Assembly (NCBI GenBank): GCA_039936235.1
Contig: JBDTIS010000028.1
Location: forward strand, 1-11,072
DNA: 11,072 nucleotides
Direction of reading: 5' to 3'
Origin: CAHJXF01 sp039936235
Lineage (GTDB): Bacteria; Pseudomonadota; Gammaproteobacteria; Burkholderiales; Burkholderiaceae_D
Under the pieces are notes generated by a model. The model was not told the origin of the DNA, did not search any database, and saw only the letters and a list, made by a program, of their open reading frames with translations. Shown piece by piece: positions 1 to 6,564 of this stretch. The first letter of the stretch is position 1; each line of letters opens with the position of its first letter. Both the position numbers and the translations under genes were made by a program.

Positions 1-314
1 TGAACCGTCGGATCGCGAAGAACGTCAAGCTCGCGATGGTCGTGCCGGGTTCGGGCATCGTGAAAGCACAGGCCGAGGCCGAGGGACTCGACAAGATCTT
101 TCTCGGCGCCGGCTTCGAATGGCGCGACCCGGGCTGCTCGATGTGTCTCGCGATGAATGCCGACCGGCTCGAGCCGGGCGAGCGCTGCGCCTCGACGTCG
201 AACCGCAACTTCGAAGGGCGCCAGGGGCAGGGCGGCCGCACGCATCTGGTCAGCCCGGCGATGGCCGCGGCCGCCGGCATCGAAGGCCACTTCGTCGACG
301 TGAGAGGACTCTGA
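1..314 (+). CDS. leuC: 3-isopropylmalate dehydratase large subunit, 3' end only
   Basis: This is the C-terminal part of the large subunit of isopropylmalate isomerase, which with LeuD converts 2-isopropylmalate to 3-isopropylmalate in cytosolic leucine synthesis. The gene runs in from before the window: the frame is open from base 3, and about 103 C-terminal residues are present of a protein usually near 470. The GCSMC motif (cysteine codons at 135 and 144) supplies two of the three ligands of the 4Fe-4S cluster; the third lies upstream, outside the window. The following stretch with STSNRNFEGRQG and RTHLVSPAMAAAA is the standard aconitase-family ending and matches LeuC rather than aconitase. 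The TGA stop (312-314) shares its last base with the leuD ATG, so the two subunits are almost certainly translationally coupled. Family assignment is secure; the missing N-terminal part cannot be judged. Confidence 0.96.
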   Translation, partial: NRRIAKNVKLAMVVPGSGIVKAQAEAEGLDKIFLGAGFEWRDPGCSMCLAMNADRLEPGERCASTSNRNFEGRQGQGGRTHLVSPAMAAAAGIEGHFVDVRGL

Positions 315-961
315 TGGACGCCTTCCGCACGCATCGCGGGCTGGTCGCGCCGATGGATCGCGACAACATCGACACCGACGCGATCATCCCGAAGCAGTTT
401 TTGAAGTCCATCGCCCGCACCGGCTTCGGCGAGAACCTGTTCGACGCGTGGCGCTTCCTCGACCACGGCGAACCGGGGATGGACCCGACGAGCCGTCGTC
501 CGAATCCGGACTTCGTGCTGAACCAGCCGCGCTACCAGGGCGCATCGATCCTGATCGCCGGCAAGAACTTCGGCTGCGGTTCTTCGCGCGAACATGCGCC
601 GTGGGCGCTCGGGCAGTTCGGCTTTAGGGCGATCATCGCGTCGTCGTATGCCGACATCTTCTACAACAACTGCTTCAAGAACGGCCTGCTGCCGATCGTG
701 CTGCCCGAGTCCGAGGTCGCCCGGCTGATCCACGATGCCGCGGTCGGCATCGGCTATTCGCTGACCATCGACCTCGAGCGTCAGGTCGTGGTCGATCCGG
801 CGGGTCGCGCCACTTCGTTCGACGTCGAAGCCTTCCGCAAGTACTGCCTGCTGAGCGGCTTCGACGACATCGGGCTCACGCTGCGGCAGTCCGATCGCAT
901 CCGCGCGTTCGAGGCGGAGCACCTGCTCAAACGTCCCTGGCTCGCGAACACGATCGCCTGA
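314..961 (+). CDS. leuD: 3-isopropylmalate dehydratase small subunit
   Basis: LeuD is the small (swivel-domain) subunit of isopropylmalate isomerase and completes the active site of LeuC. The protein is 215 residues, normal for the proteobacterial form. The N-terminus has the D-R-D-N-I-D-T-D-A-I-I-P-K-Q segment (residues 15-28), and residues 86-95 carry the FGCGSSREHA substrate-binding motif. The ATG at 314 is preferred over the longer open frame that begins at 119, because it has a purine-rich AGAGGA at 303-308, overlaps the leuC stop by one base, and gives the family's usual N-terminus. In Burkholderia an entericidin-like gene often sits between leuC and leuD; here there is no room for one. 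No missing or altered key residue was seen. Confidence 0.96.
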   Translation: MDAFRTHRGLVAPMDRDNIDTDAIIPKQFLKSIARTGFGENLFDAWRFLDHGEPGMDPTSRRPNPDFVLNQPRYQGASILIAGKNFGCGSSREHAPWALGQFGFRAIIASSYADIFYNNCFKNGLLPIVLPESEVARLIHDAAVGIGYSLTIDLERQVVVDPAGRATSFDVEAFRKYCLLSGFDDIGLTLRQSDRIRAFEAEHLLKRPWLANTIA

Positions 962-970
962 TCGATCGGC

Positions 971-985
971 GGTGGCCCTGCCACC
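971..985. other. small stem-loop in the leuD-leuB gap
   Basis: GGTGGC (971-976) and GCCACC (980-985) are perfectly complementary and enclose a three-base loop. It begins ten bases after the leuD stop and has no T-run after it, so it does not look like a classical terminator. It could protect or shape the mRNA between leuD and leuB. Six base pairs can arise by chance in GC-rich DNA, so the structure is visible but its function is unknown. Confidence 0.4.
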
Positions 986-1000
986 ACGTTGCGAAGAACC

Positions 1001-1019
1001 GCGATGCTGCCGGCATCGC
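1001..1019. repeat. palindrome A upstream of leuB (arms shared with the truA palindrome)
   Basis: GCGATGC (1001-1007) and GCATCGC (1013-1019) form a perfect 7-bp stem around a five-base loop, TGCCG. The right arm ends seven bases before the GAGGA ribosome-binding sequence of leuB. The same seven-base arms recur at 6530-6552, again just upstream of a gene start, and both loops contain GCCG. This suggests a small repeated extragenic palindrome, but two copies in one window could be coincidence. Confidence 0.5.
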
Positions 1020-1026
1020 ACCTCCT

Positions 1027-1031
1027 GAGGA
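1027..1031 (+). promoter_or_regulatory. ribosome-binding site that decides the leuB TTG start
   Basis: GAGGA lies seven bases before TTG at 1039. Reading upstream in frame from 1039 to about 1003 gives no ATG or GTG. The position of this site, and the family-standard sequence that begins directly at the TTG, fix the start there. Confidence 0.75.
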
Positions 1032-1038
1032 CCCTCCA

Positions 1039-2133
1039 TTGAATATCGCCATCCTGCCCGGTGACGGCATCGGGCCCGAGATCATCGCCGAAGCCGTCAA
1101 GGTGCTTCACGCGCTCGACGAGCACATCGAGACCGAGACAGCCGACGTCGGCGGCACCGCTTACGCCGCGCACGGCCATCCGCTGCCGGAACAGACGCTG
1201 GCCGTCGCGAGAAATGCCGAAGCCGTGCTGTTCGGCGCCGTCGGCGACTGGAAGTACGACAACCTGCCGCGCGCGCTGCGCCCCGAGCAGGCGATCCTCG
1301 GACTGCGCCGCGAGCTCGGGCTGTTCGCGAACCTCCGGCCGGCGATCCTGTACCCGGAACTGGCCGACGCGTCGTCGCTGAAGCCCGAGGTCGTGGCGGG
1401 TCTGGACATCTTGATCATCCGCGAGCTGACCGGCGACATCTACTTCGGCCAGCCGCGCGGACGCCGCACGTCGCCGGACGGCGCGTTCGCCGGCGCCGAC
1501 GAAGCCTTCGACACGATGCGCTACACGCGGCCCGAGATCGAACGGATCGCGCGCGTCGCGTTCGAGGCCGCCCGCAAGCGCAGGAGCGCCGGCCATCCGG
1601 GCAAGGTCACGAGCGTCGACAAGGCCAACGTGCTCGAGACGTTCCAGTTCTGGAAGGACGTCGTCATCGATGTCCACGGCGCTTCGTATGCGGATATCAA
1701 GCTGGAGCACATGTACGTCGACAACGCCGCGATGCAGCTCGTCAAGGCGCCCAAGAGCTTCGACGTGATCGTGACCGGCAACATGTTCGGCGACATCCTG
1801 TCCGACGAGGCGGCGATGCTGACCGGGTCGATCGGCATGCTGCCGTCGGCTTCGCTGGACGCGCACGGCAAGGGGCTGTACGAACCGTCGCACGGGTCGG
1901 CGCCGGACATCGCCGGCAAGGGCATCGCCAATCCGCTCGCGACGATCCTGTCGGCCGCGATGATGCTGCGCTACACGTTCGCGATGGCCGAGGCAGCCGA
2001 CCGTATAGAGCGCGCGGTGCGCAGCGTGCTCGCGCAGGGACTGAGGACGGCCGACATCGCGGCCGATGGCGCGATGGCCGTCGGCACGAAGGCGATGGGC
2101 GACGCGGTGGTGGCGGCACTGCGGGCTGGATGA
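1039..2133 (+). CDS. leuB: 3-isopropylmalate dehydrogenase
   Basis: LeuB oxidises and decarboxylates 3-isopropylmalate with NAD to give 2-oxoisocaproate, the third committed step of leucine synthesis in the cytosol. It has 364 residues, the usual size for the isocitrate/isopropylmalate dehydrogenase family. Visible marks are the N-terminal ILPGDGIGPE loop (5-14), the substrate-binding REL-TGD-IYFG-PRG segment (128-141), the catalytic tyrosine in RYTRPEI (Tyr162), Lys195 in SVDKANVL, metal-binding aspartates in MFGDILSDEAA (Asp252, Asp256), and the YEPSHGSAPDIAGKGIANP cofactor region (281-299). The start is TTG, supported by GAGGA at 1027-1031 and the absence of an in-frame ATG or GTG nearby upstream. 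The TGA stop is also the first three bases of the inverted repeat at 2131-2195. Probably co-transcribed with leuC and leuD, with two small hairpins in the gap. Confidence 0.96.
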   Translation: MNIAILPGDGIGPEIIAEAVKVLHALDEHIETETADVGGTAYAAHGHPLPEQTLAVARNAEAVLFGAVGDWKYDNLPRALRPEQAILGLRRELGLFANLRPAILYPELADASSLKPEVVAGLDILIIRELTGDIYFGQPRGRRTSPDGAFAGADEAFDTMRYTRPEIERIARVAFEAARKRRSAGHPGKVTSVDKANVLETFQFWKDVVIDVHGASYADIKLEHMYVDNAAMQLVKAPKSFDVIVTGNMFGDILSDEAAMLTGSIGMLPSASLDAHGKGLYEPSHGSAPDIAGKGIANPLATILSAAMMLRYTFAMAEAADRIERAVRSVLAQGLRTADIAADGAMAVGTKAMGDAVVAALRAG

Positions 2134-2195
2134 GATTTCTCGCTGCGTCGAAACGATATTTTTCCCTGTCATCGCGAACGCAGTGAGGCATCTCA
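2131..2195. repeat. imperfect inverted repeat resembling a dispersed extragenic palindromic element
   Basis: The left arm (from 2131) starts TGAGATTTCTCGCTGCG; the reverse complement of the right arm (ending 2195) starts TGAGATGCCTCACTGCG. The arms pair over about 20 positions (2131-2150 with 2175-2195) with one mismatch, two G-T wobbles and a one-base bulge. The loop holds a T5 tract (2159-2163). The right arm contains TCATCGCGAACGCAGTGAGG, close to the TCATTGCGAGCG-AGCGAAGCAATCTC family of short repeats known from memory in many bacterial genomes. A second, perfect small hairpin (GTGAG, GCAT, CTCAC) lies at 2183-2196. The left tip supplies the leuB stop codon. A transcript would fold here, perhaps shielding the leuB 3' end or separating leuB from asd. 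The inverted symmetry is seen directly; the family link is by recollection. Confidence 0.65.
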
Positions 2196-2238
2196 CCACG
2201 CCAATCAGCACTGAACAATCAACCGAGGTAGCAGTGAA

Positions 2239-3366
2239 ATGAAGACGGTCGGACTGGTGGGGTGGCGCGGGATGGTGGGCTCGGTGCTGATGCAGCGTAT
2301 GCGCGATGAAGGCGACTTCGCGCTGATCGAGCCCGTGTTCTTCAGCACGTCGAACGTCGGCGGCCGCGGTCCGGCGCTCGACGGTGCCGACACGACCTGC
2401 AAGGACGCGTTCGACATCGACGCACTGAAGAAGCTCGACGTGGTGCTCACCTGCCAGGGAGGCGACTACACGACCGAGGTCTATCCGAAGCTGCGCGCGG
2501 CCGGCTGGAAGGGCGTCTGGATCGATGCGGCCAAGACGTTGCGGATGGCGGACGACGCGGTCATCGTGCTCGACCCGGTCAATCGTCCGGTCATCGACGC
2601 GGCCATCGCGCGTGGCATCCGCAACTTCATCGGCAGCAACTGCACGGTCGCCGGGATGCTGATGGGCATCGGCGGCCTGTTCAACCACGATCTCGTCGAG
2701 TGGATGACCTGCATCACGTACCAGGCAGCGTCCGGCGGTGGCGCGCAGCACATGCGCGAGCTTCTGACGCAATTCGGAACGCTTCATGCCGCGGTTGCGA
2801 GCGAGCTCGCGGACCCGGCGTCGGCAATCCTCGAGATCGACCGCAAGGTACTCGCGGCCCAGCACGGGATGAGCGCCGCCGAGACGGCCAACTTCGGCGT
2901 GCCGCTGGCCGGCAGCCTGATCCCGTGGATCGACCGCGACATGGGCAACGGCATCTCGCTCGAGGAATGGAAGGGCATGGCCGAGACCAACAAGATCCTC
3001 GGCCGCGGCCCCGGCTTCGGCGCGCCGGCGATCCCGATCGACTCGACCTGCGTGCGGGTCGGCGCGATGCGCTGCCATTCGCAGTCGTTGACGATCAAGC
3101 TCAGGCGCGACGTGCCGATCGACGAGATCGAGGACATCGTCGTGCGCTCCACGCCGTGGACGCAGCTGGTGCCGAATACGCGAGAAGAGACCCTCGAGGC
3201 GCTGACGCCGGCCGCCGTGACAGGGACGCTGACGATCCCGGTCGGTCGGCTCCGCAAACTCACGATCGGTCCCGGCTATCTCGGCGCGTTCACGATCGGC
3301 GATCAGCTACTGTGGGGCGCCGCGGAGCCGCTGCGACGAATGCTGCGCATCCTGCTCGAAGCCTGA
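2239..3366 (+). CDS. asd: aspartate-semialdehyde dehydrogenase
   Basis: Asd reduces aspartyl-4-phosphate with NADPH to aspartate semialdehyde, the branch point for diaminopimelate/lysine, threonine and methionine; it is cytosolic and usually essential for cell-wall synthesis. The 375 residues match the Gram-negative class, close to the 367 of E. coli. The N-terminus VGLVGWRGMVGSVL is the dinucleotide-binding loop. The catalytic cysteine is Cys135 in IGSNCTVAG, and the acid-base histidine is His280 in RVGAMRCHSQ. The active-site segment YQAASGGGAQHM (161-172) is intact. The ATG at 2239 is chosen because GAGG at 2225-2228 precedes it by ten bases and the family sequence begins at once; a nearby GTG at 2234 hits a stop two codons later. 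It follows leuB by 105 bases that include the inverted repeat, so it may have its own promoter or depend on read-through; no clear promoter was seen. Confidence 0.97.
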   Translation: MKTVGLVGWRGMVGSVLMQRMRDEGDFALIEPVFFSTSNVGGRGPALDGADTTCKDAFDIDALKKLDVVLTCQGGDYTTEVYPKLRAAGWKGVWIDAAKTLRMADDAVIVLDPVNRPVIDAAIARGIRNFIGSNCTVAGMLMGIGGLFNHDLVEWMTCITYQAASGGGAQHMRELLTQFGTLHAAVASELADPASAILEIDRKVLAAQHGMSAAETANFGVPLAGSLIPWIDRDMGNGISLEEWKGMAETNKILGRGPGFGAPAIPIDSTCVRVGAMRCHSQSLTIKLRRDVPIDEIEDIVVRSTPWTQLVPNTREETLEALTPAAVTGTLTIPVGRLRKLTIGPGYLGAFTIGDQLLWGAAEPLRRMLRILLEA

Positions 3367-3396
3367 CCGATGCGACGCGTGCGCGGCGCGCCGGAC

Positions 3397-3412
3397 GTTG
3401 TCGCGAGACAAC
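3397..3412 (+). other. tetraloop hairpin after asd
   Basis: GTTGTC (3397-3402) and GACAAC (3407-3412) pair perfectly around GCGA, a GNRA-type tetraloop that makes unusually stable RNA hairpins. It lies 30 bases after the asd stop. It is followed by AAAGGCG and not by a T-run, so a standard intrinsic terminator is not supported. An mRNA 3'-end stabiliser, a processing site or a factor-dependent terminator element are all possible. Confidence 0.45.
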
Positions 3413-3441
3413 AAAGGCGATCGCGCCGTCTGTTGGGCTCA

Positions 3442-3470
3442 CTGACAAATACTGCCAAGCTGCGTAAGCT
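3442..3470 (+). promoter_or_regulatory. weak candidate sigma-70 promoter for fimV
   Basis: CTGACA (3442-3447, five of six matches to TTGACA) stands 17 bases before TAAGCT (3465-3470, three of six matches to TATAAT). It falls in the 254-base gap between asd and fimV (3367-3620), which is the longest non-coding stretch in the window and locally less GC-rich around these bases. The remaining roughly 150 bases to the fimV start would be a long 5' leader with small competing stems near 3557-3585, but no recognised riboswitch or small RNA. The spacing is ideal, yet the -10 box is poor. Confidence 0.3.
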
Positions 3471-3620
3471 CGATAGCCCCAAGTCCATGAAACTACGGTC
3501 ATGTTCGCAGCATGATTGTGCCGTGAGTCCGAGTCTGGACCAGTCAGTCACGAAAAATGGCCGCAGGTTTGCCATCGAACGGCCGAAGCGTCCGTATCGC
3601 CACCCATGCAGGTTTCAACG

Positions 3621-6494
3621 ATGAAGCTCGATTCGAAGCGCTCGGACCGACTGCCCCGCAAGCGCCTGCTGCGACTCGGGGTGGCCGTCACGCTGGCCGT
3701 TTCTGCCTTCGGCGCGCAAGGCGCGGGTCTCGGACGCCTGAACGTGCTGTCGTCGATCGGGCAACCGCTGCGAGCGGAGATCGAACTGACGGCGGTCGCC
3801 CCCGATGAGGCGGTGACGGCGAAGCTCGCCGGTCCCGACGCCTTCGCGCAGGCCAACATCGATTTCGGCGCCGCGTTGACGATGCTGCGCTTTTCGGTCC
3901 AGCGGCGCGCCAACGGCACGCCGTATGTGCTGGTCACGTCCAGCCAGATCGTCAACGAACCTTTCCTCGACGTGCTCGTGGAGCTGTCGTGGAGCGCCGG
4001 GCGCCTGGTCCGGGAATACACGCTGCTGATCGATCCGCCGAACAGCCGCGACGCACAGCGCGAAGTCGAGCCCGGCGCGGTGATCGCGCAGGCTCAGGCG
4101 CCGGTACGCGTGCCCGCAGCGCGTCGTGCCGCGGCACCGGCTGTCGCGTCGCCGGTTCCATCGTCGTCGGTCGCCGCCGGCGCTTCCACTGCGGCTGCCC
4201 CCGGTGCATCGAGCGGTGCCTACGTCGTGCGGCCCGGCGATACCGCGATCGTGATCGCCCGCGACAACCGTCCCGAAGGCGTGTCGCTCGAGCAGATGCT
4301 CGCCGCGCTGTATCGCGACAACCAGCAGGCCTTCTCCGGCAACATCGATCGCCTGATGGCCGGGGCGACGGTCAACATTCCCGAAGCGTCGTCGGCCAAG
4401 GCGATCGACGGTGGTGAGGCGCGCCGTATCGTCGCGCAGAGTTCCAACTTCGGCGCCTATCGCGAGCGCATCGCCCGCAATGCGACGCAGGCGCCGGCCT
4501 CGCGTGCGTCGGGTCAGCAGGCCTCGGGCAAGCTGACGACGCAGGTCGACGACGGCTCCGCGCCGAGCGGCGAGGTCAAGGACCGGCTCGAGTTGTCGCG
4601 GCCGGACGCGAACACCAGGGCGGCGTCCTCCGGCGACGGCGTCCGGTCCGGCGTCGCTGGTCCGTCGGTCGAAGATCTGGCCGCGAAGGACCGCGAGCTG
4701 CAGGAAACCAAGACGCGGCTCGCATTGCTCGAAAAGAACGTCGCCGATCTGCAGCAACTGTTGGCCCTGAAGAACCAGTCACTCGCCGATCTGCAGAAGG
4801 GCGCGACGACGAAGCCAGCGGATGTCGGCACGGCCGTGCCCGCGCCCACGCCAACATCTGCGCCTGCCGCCGCCGTGGTCGTGGCAGCGCCGGTTGTCGC
4901 GCCGATGCCGGTCGCTGCGACGCCTGCGCCATCGCCTGCCGCTTCGGTCGCCGAAGCGGCGCCTGTCAAGCCCGCTCCCCCGCCGGTCAAGGCTGCGCCC
5001 ACGACGACCGTCTTGGAAGAGAGCTGGTTCGATTCGGTCAGGAACAATACGATGCTGCTCGTCGGCCTGATCGCCATCATCTTGCTGCTGATCGGTTACG
5101 GCATCTTCACGGCGCGGCGCCGCAGCAAGCTGGCGCGCTTCGAGGACAGCATCTTCGTCGACAACAGCGTGCTGCACGCGAATTCCGTGTTCGGCACGAC
5201 CGGAGGCCAGTCCGTCGACACGGCCAACAGCGGCTTCCATTCGAACTTCGTGCCGGTCGCCGGCAATCTGCCCGAGCAGAACGAAGTCGATCCGGTCGCC
5301 GAGGCCGACGTCTACATCGCTTACGGCCGTGATGCGCAGGCCGAGGAGATACTGAAGGAGGCGTTGCGTTCCGACCCGAGCCGTCACGCCGTGCATCTCA
5401 AGCTGCTCGAGATCTATGCGAAGCGCGGCGATGCCAAGAGCTTCGAGACGATCGCGTCCGAGCTGTACGCCGCGACCGGTGGCCAGGGCGAAGACTGGAA
5501 GCAGGCCGCGTCGCTCGGCCTGACCATCGACCCGCGCAATCCGCTGTATGCCGAGGTCGTCACGCCCGCGCAGGCCTTCGCCGTCACGCCGCGCCCGCAA
5601 CCGTCGCGCAACGCCGCGTCGATCGGCAATCCCTATGGCGGCGCCACCGGGCTCACCGCATCCGATCTCGCGATGGGCGATCCGGAGGCGTACAGCGAAC
5701 ATCCGGTGTCGGTGCCGATCGCCGCCGCCGAACACGGCCGTACCGATCCGATGCCGCCTTTCCAGCCGCTCGCCGCGACGTCGTCGCAGTCGATGGATCT
5801 CGACTTCGACCTCGGCTTCGCGAATGCAGGCCTGTCGCCGCTGTCGCCGGCAGCGAGGACGACGGCCGGTACGCCATCGAGCGCGGCTGTTCCACGCGAC
5901 AGCAACGGGCTCGACTTCGATGTCGGCGGCGCGACCAGGTCGCTGATCGATCCATTCACCGCGTCGGCGTTCGGCGCCGGCGACGCGTCGGCCCGCACAG
6001 CGGTCAGCCTGCCGGCCTTCCGCGCCCGGGCGGAGCAGGAACCACCGCCGCGTGCGGAATCCGACGGCTTCACCGCGTCCGACATATTCGGGTCGAGCAT
6101 CGTCGCCGACACCGAAGTCCATTACAGCGACGAGCCGCCAGCTTCTGCTCCCCGCGTCGCATCGACGCCTGCGTCGACCCCGTCCCAAGCACGGACTGAA
6201 AACTTCCGCCAGGTGTTCGACTCGCATCAGTTCGACAAGACCGAACCGCTCGACGTGTTCTCGAACCTCAACCTCGATCTCGACAACGGCGGCTACGAGT
6301 CCACCGCCGTGTCGCCGGACTTCGGGGCACGGACCGACGTCTGGCAGGCGATGGCGACCAAGCTCGATCTCGCGCTGGCCTACAGCGACATCGGCGACAG
6401 GGAAGGGGCGCGGGAACTGCTCGAAGAGGTCGTTCGCAATGGCGACTCGGCGCAGGCCGAACGCGCGCGCCACCTGATCAGCGAGCTGGGCTGA
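3621..6494 (+). CDS. fimV: FimV/HubP-family polar landmark protein (peptidoglycan-binding inner-membrane protein)
   Basis: FimV/HubP proteins bind septal peptidoglycan from the inner membrane and recruit polar machinery such as type IV pili, and chemotaxis or flagellar proteins in some species. This one has 957 residues. Order: signal peptide (1-33, basic start then a hydrophobic stretch, probable cleavage after Ala-Gln-Gly); beta-rich N-terminal domain with LNVLSSIGQPLRAEIEL (39-55); LysM-like FimV core (about 201-254); coiled coil (about 350-394); Ala/Pro-rich linker (396-462); single membrane span (about 478-496) followed by RRRSK; TPR-like cytoplasmic segment (about 562-616); acidic, low-complexity stretch (about 650-900); C-terminal FimV domain (906-957). 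The ATG at 3621 is chosen because it puts the signal peptide at the N-terminus; in-frame ATGs at 3516 and 3606 add an implausible leader. A weak AGG at 3610-3612 precedes it. Low-complexity parts diverge quickly, so only the domains identify it. Confidence 0.92.
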   Translation: MKLDSKRSDRLPRKRLLRLGVAVTLAVSAFGAQGAGLGRLNVLSSIGQPLRAEIELTAVAPDEAVTAKLAGPDAFAQANIDFGAALTMLRFSVQRRANGTPYVLVTSSQIVNEPFLDVLVELSWSAGRLVREYTLLIDPPNSRDAQREVEPGAVIAQAQAPVRVPAARRAAAPAVASPVPSSSVAAGASTAAAPGASSGAYVVRPGDTAIVIARDNRPEGVSLEQMLAALYRDNQQAFSGNIDRLMAGATVNIPEASSAKAIDGGEARRIVAQSSNFGAYRERIARNATQAPASRASGQQASGKLTTQVDDGSAPSGEVKDRLELSRPDANTRAASSGDGVRSGVAGPSVEDLAAKDRELQETKTRLALLEKNVADLQQLLALKNQSLADLQKGATTKPADVGTAVPAPTPTSAPAAAVVVAAPVVAPMPVAATPAPSPAASVAEAAPVKPAPPPVKAAPTTTVLEESWFDSVRNNTMLLVGLIAIILLLIGYGIFTARRRSKLARFEDSIFVDNSVLHANSVFGTTGGQSVDTANSGFHSNFVPVAGNLPEQNEVDPVAEADVYIAYGRDAQAEEILKEALRSDPSRHAVHLKLLEIYAKRGDAKSFETIASELYAATGGQGEDWKQAASLGLTIDPRNPLYAEVVTPAQAFAVTPRPQPSRNAASIGNPYGGATGLTASDLAMGDPEAYSEHPVSVPIAAAEHGRTDPMPPFQPLAATSSQSMDLDFDLGFANAGLSPLSPAARTTAGTPSSAAVPRDSNGLDFDVGGATRSLIDPFTASAFGAGDASARTAVSLPAFRARAEQEPPPRAESDGFTASDIFGSSIVADTEVHYSDEPPASAPRVASTPASTPSQARTENFRQVFDSHQFDKTEPLDVFSNLNLDLDNGGYESTAVSPDFGARTDVWQAMATKLDLALAYSDIGDREGARELLEEVVRNGDSAQAERARHLISELG

Positions 6495-6529
6495 TCGACA
6501 CGGCGACGAAACGGGCGGGCGATCGTAGC

Positions 6530-6552
6530 GCGATGCGACGCCGGCGCATCGC
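6530..6552. repeat. palindrome B abutting the truA ribosome-binding site
   Basis: GCGATGCG (6530-6537) and CGCATCGC (6545-6552) form a perfect 8-bp stem around a seven-base loop, in the 70-base gap between fimV and truA. The next three bases, AGG at 6553-6555, are the best ribosome-binding candidate for truA, so a folded hairpin would sit directly against it. The inner seven bases of each arm equal those of palindrome A before leuB. There is no T-run, so it is not an obvious terminator for fimV. It may tune truA translation or be a copy of a small extragenic repeat. Confidence 0.55.
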
Positions 6553-6564
6553 AGGCGAAGACCG

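Noticed and set aside
2159..2163. T5 tract as an intrinsic terminator after leuB
   Set aside because: The T-run lies in the loop of the larger inverted repeat and is not directly preceded by a complete stable stem.
781..3078. Open frame of 765 codons on the - strand across leuD, leuB and asd
   Set aside because: It lies opposite well-identified genes, continues through the intergenic repeat, and its translation is Arg/His/Asp-rich without recognisable domains, as expected opposite GC-rich codons.
3516..3620. In-frame ATGs at 3516 and 3606 as longer starts for fimV
   Set aside because: They would add 35 or 5 residues before a clear signal peptide; export needs the basic-hydrophobic segment at the N-terminus, which fits the ATG at 3621.
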